Assembly (NCBI GenBank): GCA_002316215.1 | Contig: DCDB01000118.1 | Location: forward strand, 1-5,350 | DNA: 5,350 nucleotides | Direction of reading: 5' to 3' | From: Lachnospiraceae bacterium UBA1066 | Lineage (GTDB): Bacteria > Bacillota > Clostridia > Lachnospirales > Lachnospiraceae | Shown: positions 1 through 5,350 of the stretch, one piece after another | Layout: every line of letters begins with the position of its first letter | Position numbering within the stretch: the first letter of the stretch is position 1 | The notes under the pieces: generated by a model | What the model saw: the letters and a program-made list of their open reading frames with translations, nothing else | Told to the model about the DNA's origin: nothing | Databases searched by the model: none | Translations under genes and position numbers: made by a program

Positions 1-167
1 TGATGCAAGCGTCAAAAGTCCAAAAAGTTTCCTGCTTGCAGGAAAAACTTTTTGACCTTGGACGCGCAAAAACATGAGGAAGAAGCAATTTACGCAGTAA
101 ATTAGCGGATTCCGAATGTTTTTAGGATTGTGGGAATCGCGAAGCGATGGAGCAATCCGAAGCATCA
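1..167 (+). ncRNA. Candidate multi-branched structured RNA or palindromic intergenic element
   Basis: There is no gene here, but nearly the whole stretch can pair with itself. TGATGC at 1-6 is complementary to GCATCA at 162-167 and encloses three branches. Branch A pairs 9-34 with 39-65; it includes GCGTC/GACGC, AAAAAG/CTTTTT and CCTG/CAGG, with a few mismatches and bulges. Branch B pairs 68-75 with 116-123 (AAAAACAT/ATGTTTTT), then 78-81 with 110-113, 85-86 with 105-106, and 87-93 with 97-103, ending in a GCA triloop. Branch C pairs 125-130 with 153-158 and 136-140 with 144-148 around a GAA loop. Linkers between helices are only one to three bases. The G-A mismatches in branch B favour the plus strand as the structured one, opposite to the neighbouring genes. 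It resembles dispersed intergenic repeats I associate with gut Clostridia, but I cannot verify that, and no known RNA family was recognised. The left boundary may lie outside the window. Confidence 0.42.
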
Positions 168-169
168 TA

Positions 170-194
170 GGTGTCAAAAGATACTTTTGACACC
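170..194. repeat. Perfect 11-bp inverted repeat (hairpin) downstream of the operon
   Basis: GGTGTCAAAAG at 170-180 is followed by a three-base loop (ATA) and its exact complement CTTTTGACACC at 184-194. It starts 27 bp beyond the stop codon of the YfhO-family gene, so it lies in that transcript's 3' untranslated region. Neither strand has a T-run directly after the stem, so it is not a standard intrinsic terminator, although it could protect the 3' end or work with a protein factor. Its left arm nearly repeats GCGTCAAAAG at 9-18, which suggests it is the right end of the element in 1-194. Confidence 0.6.
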
Positions 195-220
195 CACCTC
201 ATATTATTCAATATTTCATT

Positions 221-2986
221 TTATATGTCATGTCTGCGCCGTTTAAAAGGAAGCTGCCGGCGGTACAGGATGAGGATCAGGACGATGAAGACTCCGGTCA
301 GAACAGCGCCTGCAAGAAGGTGCGGAGTTCTGTAGGAAAGAACGATATTTGATACGCCTTCGTTAAGCGGGATCCCCAAAAGCCCTCCGTTAATATTATA
401 GACAGGAACAGATGTGCCGTTAACGACGGCGCTCCAGCCTTTCTGATAGACAAACGGCACGCAGAACATGCCGGCTTCCTTACCGGCATCGACCGAGGCG
501 CGGTAGATGCTGCGGCTGAAGGAAATGTCGCTGACGGCTGTATCCTTTAAAGGTTCAAAGTCCGAGGAAAGAGAATCCGTCGTGACGAGGGCAAAACGGC
601 TGAATACAACAGGATTCCCGTCATTAGGAATGTCCATTCTAAGATGTATGAGACGGTCGGAGAGCAGGATGCAGTCGGTAGAATCCGAAGCGTTCAGGTC
701 GAACTGCCGGTAAAGGTCATCTCCGAAGGTCTGATAATCCTCTGTCAGGCTGTAGAGCACGATATTCTTGTTTCCCGGGCTTTGCGCGCTGTCCAGGGTC
801 AGTTCGAGGAAACGCGCCTTATTCTCATCCGTTTCCGGAATGTCAATAAAGATATAGGGATCCGGACCGGTGGAAGTGAGGACAACACCGTCACCTTGTA
901 CAGCAGCCTTTACATCATTTAAAAAGTAAATCTGTTTGTTGAGAAGAAGAACGCCGTCAGTGTCGCGCTCAGATGCTTCCGGATAGTTTCCTGATACGCT
1001 TTCCGTACCGGAGACCGGATTTCCGTCTGTATAGAAAAATCCCTGGGCTGCGGCGTGGATGCGCTGCACGGCCGTCAAGGCGTTAAAGGAAGACCGGGAT
1101 AATTCTTTTCGGTAGAGATAGCCGAACGGGAGTGCATTTTTATTTTGCAGAACTGTTTTTCCTTTTACCGACCCGGCATCTTCGTAGAGCGCATTTTCAA
1201 TCCCCTGTGCGTAAGGCGTATCGGCATCTGTAATCAGGTATTTGCCCGAAAGCAGAGTAAAAAGCGCATAATTTTCGTATCCGATAAGAAAGAAGTTGTT
1301 GGAGATCTGAGGGGTATTGAACATCGTTGTAAGATTGCGGAGTGAGGATTGGTTCATGTTGGAATAGACACTTACGGAATTGAAGCCGTCCGCCATTCCT
1401 TCATTTGCTGAATTATATTCTGTTCCGGTTGAGATGCGGTAAAGTCCCGGGTCTTTCGACTCTGTTGCGGATACGGCGTCTTTTGTGCCGTCGTTATAAA
1501 AGTCCGTATCCCAGTCCTCCTGTGTCAGATAGGAGCGATTGTTGATGCCGGGATAATTGGCAAAAATGCATTCGGCCATGAGAACAGCAAGAAGGAGCGT
1601 ATAGAGAATGTGCGTCAGATGCCCTTTGAGGGCGGATACGGCAAGAAGGATCAGGAAAGCCGCGGCAAATGAAAGACCGATGATGACAGCGGAGGTACTG
1701 ATGTCGTAGTCAAAGTATTTAAGGCCGTGATAAAGGAGAAAATAGCCGGATCCGATGCAGACAGGAGTGAAAACCAGTGAGAAAATGAGTGCTCTGCGGT
1801 TATATGACCGGATCAGGGAGCGGATGAAAAGACCGATGGCAATAGTTTCAAGAAAGCAGATCATGAAGGTCCAGCGGTGGCTTTTGGGTTCGTAATTCAG
1901 GATGCGGCCGGTGAAAGGCAGGGCAAGAGCTGCCGTGCAAAGAACAGCAAGAATAAGTGTCGGGATGCGGGAGCGGCGGACAGCAACAAGATAAACGATA
2001 CCGAAGAAAAAGAGTGTGCTGACAAAAAGGAAGGCACCCTCATAGTAATTGAGGCTTCCTGTATAGCTGTTCCCTGTTCCGAGAAGATCATTTGAGAAGA
2101 AGCGGGAGAGCATCGAGTAAAGTTCAAAATGATTGAACGGATGCAGGGTTTCCTTTAAGGATATACTGGAATTCGTGACACGCGAGCTGCCGAGAAACGA
2201 GCCAAGAATCGATATAAGGGAGATTCCTGCAGCACCGACGGAAAGCACGGCCATAAATAAAAGCGTCAGTTCTTTCTTAACGATGTCCCGGATTTTTTCC
2301 TTTTTCAGCAGGAGATAGACCAGTGTGTAGCCGGCGGCAAAAAAGCCGGTCATATAGAAAAAATAAAAATTGGATATCAGGAAAAGAGCGAGCGTAAGCG
2401 TAAGGAGAAGGCTTCCCGGAAAAGGGCGGCCTTTTTTATCGAGGAAGCCCTGCAGGAAATACATAACGGCAGTAAAAAGCAGGATGCAGGTTAGAAAGCT
2501 GTAATTCTGTCCCCAGATGACGGTATAGCCGGTAAAAGTCCATGCAAGCGTCGGAAAGAGGGCCTCTTCGCCGCCTTTAAGCAGGCGGCGGAAAAAGCCG
2601 TATCCGAAAGCGGAAAGCAGATTGTCTTCAAGCCAGATGACAAACAGGATTCCATAAGGCAGAGTGTTTCCGGAGAAAAGGATCATCAGAAACTTGAGCG
2701 GATTCAGATACTGAAGGAAAGAAGCGGTTATGTCATTTCCAAGCCCGAATTCAAGGCTGTAGGCGGAAAAATCAAGATTGTGCAGATGCCTTGAAAGAAG
2801 GGCAATAACCGGGAAACTGGAGGACAGGGAATCGGAACCTACATCCGAATACATATAGATGGCGCCCCCGAAAATAAAGATATAAAACAAAATTATGAAA
2901 ATGACATTTGTTAAAATGAGTACGGCTGCTATTTTATGTGCAGATATAAAGGAAACAGCCCTCTGAAAGAACCCTTTTCTTTCCAT
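221..2986 (-). CDS. YfhO-family polytopic membrane protein, probable GT-C-type glycosyltransferase
   Basis: The 921-residue protein has a short basic N-terminus and a first membrane segment at about residues 18-44. An outer loop carrying SDVGSDS (47-53) and QYLNP (92-96) follows. About ten further hydrophobic segments fill roughly 100-475, then comes a soluble domain of about 410 residues (477-887), a last membrane helix (about 888-907) and a basic tail, RRQLPFKRRR. The end of the soluble domain has the YfhO-like run around YQKGWSAVVNG (847-857), then a glycine-rich segment and an LSYRTP stretch before the last helix. Known YfhO/GtlB proteins are thought to transfer sugars from undecaprenyl-phosphate carriers to lipoteichoic acid outside the membrane. 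The substrate here is not visible. The acidic residues of loop one are the likely catalytic or metal-binding positions by analogy with GT-C enzymes. The ATG is set by GGGGAGAG just upstream. The gene is intact, the last of a three-gene minus-strand run, 34 bp after the aminotransferase. I am confident of the family and less so of the reaction. Confidence 0.88.
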   Translation of the reverse strand: MERKGFFQRAVSFISAHKIAAVLILTNVIFIILFYIFIFGGAIYMYSDVGSDSLSSSFPVIALLSRHLHNLDFSAYSLEFGLGNDITASFLQYLNPLKFLMILFSGNTLPYGILFVIWLEDNLLSAFGYGFFRRLLKGGEEALFPTLAWTFTGYTVIWGQNYSFLTCILLFTAVMYFLQGFLDKKGRPFPGSLLLTLTLALFLISNFYFFYMTGFFAAGYTLVYLLLKKEKIRDIVKKELTLLFMAVLSVGAAGISLISILGSFLGSSRVTNSSISLKETLHPFNHFELYSMLSRFFSNDLLGTGNSYTGSLNYYEGAFLFVSTLFFFGIVYLVAVRRSRIPTLILAVLCTAALALPFTGRILNYEPKSHRWTFMICFLETIAIGLFIRSLIRSYNRRALIFSLVFTPVCIGSGYFLLYHGLKYFDYDISTSAVIIGLSFAAAFLILLAVSALKGHLTHILYTLLLAVLMAECIFANYPGINNRSYLTQEDWDTDFYNDGTKDAVSATESKDPGLYRISTGTEYNSANEGMADGFNSVSVYSNMNQSSLRNLTTMFNTPQISNNFFLIGYENYALFTLLSGKYLITDADTPYAQGIENALYEDAGSVKGKTVLQNKNALPFGYLYRKELSRSSFNALTAVQRIHAAAQGFFYTDGNPVSGTESVSGNYPEASERDTDGVLLLNKQIYFLNDVKAAVQGDGVVLTSTGPDPYIFIDIPETDENKARFLELTLDSAQSPGNKNIVLYSLTEDYQTFGDDLYRQFDLNASDSTDCILLSDRLIHLRMDIPNDGNPVVFSRFALVTTDSLSSDFEPLKDTAVSDISFSRSIYRASVDAGKEAGMFCVPFVYQKGWSAVVNGTSVPVYNINGGLLGIPLNEGVSNIVLSYRTPHLLAGAVLTGVFIVLILILYRRQLPFKRRRHDI

Positions 2987-2990
2987 AAAA

Positions 2991-2998
2991 CTCTCCCC
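2991..2998 (-). promoter_or_regulatory. Ribosome binding site of the YfhO-family gene
   Basis: On the minus strand GGGGAGAG is followed by TTTT and the ATG, placing the GGAG core six bases before the start codon. This is a strong site and supports the start at 2986. The 34-bp gap holding it shows no recognisable promoter, so the gene is probably read from the operon transcript with its own translation initiation. Confidence 0.7.
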
Positions 2999-3020
2999 GA
3001 AAGATAAATATGAACCTGTT

Positions 3021-4151
3021 TCAGCTGAAAAAGTCTTTTATGGACGAGCAGACCGCTGCACAGTCTTCCTCTGTCAGCCCGAAATAAAGCGGAAGGCGGA
3101 GCAGACGTTCGCTCTCCTTCGTTGTGTATCTGTCTTCACCGGAAAAACGGCCGAACTTCAGACCGGCCGGTGAGGAGTGAAGAGGAATATAGTGGAATAC
3201 CGCGAGGATATCATGTTCCTTAAGATGCCGGATGAGCCTGGTCCTGGTTTCAAGATCTTCAAGTTTTATATAATACATATGGGCATTGTGGATGCATCCT
3301 TCCGGGATGACGGGCTGTGTAAAGCAGCCTCTTGAGGCAAGATCTTTCAGCTCTTCATTATAATAATTCCATGAGGCCATGCGGTCATTGCGGACACGGT
3401 CGTATTCTTCAAGCTGCGCCCAGAGATAAGCGGCATTGAGATCGCTCGGGAGATAGGAAGAGCCGTAGTCTTCCCAGGTATACTTATCAATCTGGCCGCG
3501 GAAAAACTTGCTGCGGTCCGTTCCCTTTTCACGTACAATTTCCGCCTGGTCGCGTCTGGAAAGATCCGGCAGCAGGATTGCTCCGCCTTCTCCCATGGAG
3601 AAATTCTTCGTTTCATGAAAAGAAAAGCAGCCGAAATCTCCGATGGTTCCGAGAGGTTTTCCTTTATAGGCGGAACCGAAGGCCTGCGCTGCATCTTCAA
3701 CTACCTTCAGGTGATGCTTCTTTGCGATATCCATGATTGTGTCCATTTCGCAGGAAACACCGGCATAATGGACGACGGCAATGGCCTTTGTCTTTTCGGT
3801 TATTGCAGATTCCAGCAGCCTTTCATCGATGTTCATCGTATCGGGGCGGATGTCTACAAATACCAGCCTGGCACCGCGCTGCACAAAAGCATCTGCCGTA
3901 GAGCAGAAGGTATAGGAAGGCAGGAGAACTTCGTCTCCCGGCTTTATATCGCAAAGGAGCGCCGCCATCTCAAGAGCTGAGGTGCCGGAGGTCGTAAGAT
4001 AAGAAGCGGGAACGCCGAACTTTGCACACATCCATTCCTCGCATCTTTTGGTAAAGGGACCGTCCCCGCAGATCTTTTTGTTTTCGGCAGCGGCCTGCTG
4101 CATATATTGGATTTCCTTGCCTGTAAAAGGCGGATTATTAAAAACGATCAT
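3021..4151 (-). CDS. wecE: dTDP-4-amino-4,6-dideoxygalactose transaminase (WecE/RffA), DegT/DnrJ/EryC1/StrS family
   Basis: This is a PLP-dependent sugar aminotransferase. In known WecE enzymes it moves the amino group of glutamate onto dTDP-4-keto-6-deoxyglucose, giving dTDP-Fuc4N in the cytoplasm. Numbering from the chosen start, the family landmarks are FNNPPFTGKE near the N-terminus, the phosphate-binding SGTS (55-58), RPDTMNIDE (102-110), HYAGVSCEMDTIM (128-140), VEDAAQ (151-156) with the aspartate that faces the PLP ring nitrogen, and FHETKN (178-183), whose Lys182 should form the Schiff base. HYIPLH (320-325) and SERLLRLPL (347-355) lie near the C-terminus. From memory the match to E. 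coli WecE is strong along the whole length, and that protein is also 376 residues. An ATG six bases upstream (4157) would overlap the previous stop as ATGA, but it sits only three bases from AGAAGG; the chosen ATG at 4151 sits nine bases away and matches the usual MI-x-FN start. The gene is intact, with no missing catalytic residue. The family assignment is certain; the exact sugar isomer is inferred. Confidence 0.93.
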   Translation of the reverse strand: MIVFNNPPFTGKEIQYMQQAAAENKKICGDGPFTKRCEEWMCAKFGVPASYLTTSGTSALEMAALLCDIKPGDEVLLPSYTFCSTADAFVQRGARLVFVDIRPDTMNIDERLLESAITEKTKAIAVVHYAGVSCEMDTIMDIAKKHHLKVVEDAAQAFGSAYKGKPLGTIGDFGCFSFHETKNFSMGEGGAILLPDLSRRDQAEIVREKGTDRSKFFRGQIDKYTWEDYGSSYLPSDLNAAYLWAQLEEYDRVRNDRMASWNYYNEELKDLASRGCFTQPVIPEGCIHNAHMYYIKLEDLETRTRLIRHLKEHDILAVFHYIPLHSSPAGLKFGRFSGEDRYTTKESERLLRLPLYFGLTEEDCAAVCSSIKDFFS

Positions 4152-4153
4152 AG

Positions 4154-5350
4154 TCATATTCCTTCTGCATCTTCATAATGGCCTGGCTCGTTCGGATAAA
4201 GAAGCTCACGTCCGTCCCTGTCTTTCACGGAAATATTTTTCAGGATATCTTCTGTCAGCGTATCGATTTCCTTACGCGTACCGGCAACAATATAGTATCT
4301 GGCGACATAGGGCATTCTCTGCGGTGAACCGATTCGTTCGCCCGTCTTATAGAATACTCTGCCATATTTTACATCATTCCGCCTGCATATGGCAAGGGCT
4401 GCATTTTCATCGGCAATAATTCCGTCACGTCCGTGGAAATACAGGACGGCACTTACGCGGTTTCCGAAAGGATTGCATTTTCCCAAAGCTGCGTCGAGCG
4501 CGGATTCATCAAAAGCGGCATCCAGCAGCAGTTCTTCAATGGAGACACCGTCGGAATATTCTATGAGTTCATGTTCATACCCCAGAAAGCGGGCGGCGAT
4601 TTCACCGCACATGAATCCCCTTTCCGGCCCCCAGAAAAATTGCATGGCGAGAGGCCCTTCGGTCTGGCCTGTCTTTTTGATGTATCTGGCAAGTGCGCTT
4701 AAGGCATCGTCGTAGACAAAGCGGATCAGCCGCGACGGATAGATATTCCGGGTGCTTAAGGGGATTTCCTTCGGATCGTGGAAAGTTTTTTCGCGATCCG
4801 CAAGCCCTAAGATGCGGACGGTGCCGTTTCTTACAAAAGCCTGAATGTTAAATTCATGATCAGGATTGTATTCTTCAGCCAGGACTGTCTTATTTTCCGA
4901 TGTACTGCAGCAGCTGTCAAAATGCGCACGGATATCTTCGGGACTGTTTACGATGATGAGGCCGCGTGAACCGTACATGTCAACGGGCTTGATTACCATA
5001 GGAAATGAAAGCCCTGCAAGAGCGGAGTCCGGAAAATCTTTTTGAAGGTGTACACTTTTTGGCGTCCCTATTCCGAGCTCTTCAAGCGTTCGGTTGGTTA
5101 CGTTCTTATCGCGGTACCATGGCAGCTGCGATGGCACGAGGTGGCAGGGAAGTCCTGCTGCGTGAGCGATCCGAACCATGCATTCCAGAAGGAGATCCGA
5201 GTAGGCGGTAGTAATGGCGGTTATATTCTCTTCTTTAATGACGCGGACGATTTTTTCCGTGTCGCGGACATCGATGTCGTAAGCGGCTCCGCCGCGTTTT
5301 AAAGCTTCCAGTTTGGCAGGGGCGCCGGGATTGCCGTCGATGACGCAGGG
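4154..5350 (-). CDS. ATP-grasp domain carboxylate-amine ligase, 5' end cut by the window edge
   Basis: The reading frame stays open to the right edge, giving 398 visible codons. The internal ATG at 5179 is not the real start, because the sequence before it encodes a convincing pre-ATP-grasp fold: IDGNPGAPAKLEAL near the edge, then YDIDVRDTEKIVRVI and TAYSDLLLECMVRIA. Only the first strand and its glycine-rich loop, perhaps a few tens of residues, seem missing. In the visible numbering the ATP-grasp core shows PWYRDK (77-82), FPMVIKPVDMYGSRG (116-130) with nucleotide-binding Lys121, AEEY (158-161), and a metal-binding region with Gln237 and GEIAAR (249-254). A smaller C-terminal domain follows. 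Members join a carboxylate, activated as acyl phosphate, to an amine or similar nucleophile using ATP. The substrate cannot be read from the sequence. Its junction with wecE (overlap of four bases or a gap of two, depending on the start) suggests a linked role, perhaps acylating the amino sugar. No relation to purine synthesis is indicated by the neighbours. I am confident of the superfamily and not of the reaction. Confidence 0.85.
   Translation of the reverse strand, partial: PCVIDGNPGAPAKLEALKRGGAAYDIDVRDTEKIVRVIKEENITAITTAYSDLLLECMVRIAHAAGLPCHLVPSQLPWYRDKNVTNRTLEELGIGTPKSVHLQKDFPDSALAGLSFPMVIKPVDMYGSRGLIIVNSPEDIRAHFDSCCSTSENKTVLAEEYNPDHEFNIQAFVRNGTVRILGLADREKTFHDPKEIPLSTRNIYPSRLIRFVYDDALSALARYIKKTGQTEGPLAMQFFWGPERGFMCGEIAARFLGYEHELIEYSDGVSIEELLLDAAFDESALDAALGKCNPFGNRVSAVLYFHGRDGIIADENAALAICRRNDVKYGRVFYKTGERIGSPQRMPYVARYYIVAGTRKEIDTLTEDILKNISVKDRDGRELLYPNEPGHYEDAEGI
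4161..4166 (-). promoter_or_regulatory. Ribosome binding site that decides the wecE start
   Basis: AGAAGG on the minus strand lies inside the last codons of the ATP-grasp gene. It is three bases from the ATG at 4157 and nine from the ATG at 4151. The second spacing is workable and the first is too tight. The site therefore favours 4151, with translation of wecE likely coupled to termination of the upstream gene, whose TGA (4156-4154) ends two bases before it. Confidence 0.55.

Noticed and set aside
74..170. Tiny plus-strand frames in the element (ATG at 74 with 8 codons; ATG at 147 with 7 codons) and a startless open frame 4-102
   Set aside because: They are too short, lack convincing ribosome binding sites or a start, and overlap helices that better explain the sequence.
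1..194. CRISPR array or tandem repeat
   Set aside because: The repeats are inverted and nested. There are no regularly spaced direct repeats with unique spacers.
507..922. Plus-strand open frames (507-713, 644-922) opposite the YfhO gene
   Set aside because: They lie wholly antisense to a clear membrane-protein gene, show no family features and have no convincing ribosome binding site.
3020..3029. Ten-base palindrome TTCAGCTGAA at the wecE stop codon
   Set aside because: It is short, partly coding and has no loop or T-run. A chance palindrome is the simpler reading.
3615..4419. Plus-strand open frames of about 120 codons (3615-3980, 4048-4419) opposite wecE and the ATP-grasp gene
   Set aside because: They are by-products of the coding strand's codon bias. 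The minus-strand products carry complete family motifs, and the plus-strand translations resemble nothing.
4154..5179. Taking the ATG at 5179 as the ATP-grasp start
   Set aside because: The 57 codons to its right are open and encode a typical N-terminal domain (IDGNPGAPAKLEAL and onward), so the gene is truncated only by the window edge.
5005..5302. Plus-strand frames near the right edge (5005-5211, 5042-5302)
   Set aside because: They are antisense to the open N-terminal domain of the ATP-grasp protein, whose frame continues without a stop to position 5350.

Overview
The window looks like a stretch of a Gram-positive, probably clostridial (Lachnospiraceae-like) chromosome. That placement is an inference from the YfhO-type membrane protein, the strong GGAG/AGAAGG ribosome binding sites, the middling GC content and the style of the intergenic repeat at the left end. 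No sequence search was possible. No integrase, phage, transposase, CRISPR, tRNA or rRNA sequence was seen.

Layout, right to left because all three genes lie on the minus strand: (1) 5350-4154, an ATP-grasp ligase whose start lies beyond the right edge; (2) 4151-3021, a PLP-dependent sugar aminotransferase very close to enterobacterial WecE/RffA; (3) 2986-221, a large polytopic membrane protein of the YfhO (GT-C-like) family. The first two genes touch or overlap at their junction and the second and third are 34 bp apart, so they read as one operon transcribed leftwards. About 220 bp at the left end has no gene. It is almost entirely base-paired inverted-repeat sequence.

How the genes may work together (inference): WecE makes a nucleotide-linked 4-amino-4,6-dideoxyhexose (dTDP-Fuc4N in known members). 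The ATP-grasp enzyme could join a carboxylic acid (an amino acid, or formate as in PurT) to an amine, plausibly this one. The YfhO protein would act on the outer face of the membrane to add a lipid-carried sugar to a surface polymer, as YfhO/GtlB proteins do for lipoteichoic acid in Bacillus and Listeria. The set therefore looks like part of a surface-glycan modification locus continuing to the right.

The most unusual part is the left end (1-194). It folds on paper as a closing helix (1-6 with 162-167) around three branches, one of them with tandem G-A mismatches between helices, followed by a perfect 11-bp hairpin. The ends also resemble terminal inverted repeats. It may be a dispersed MITE-like element, a structured RNA, or both.
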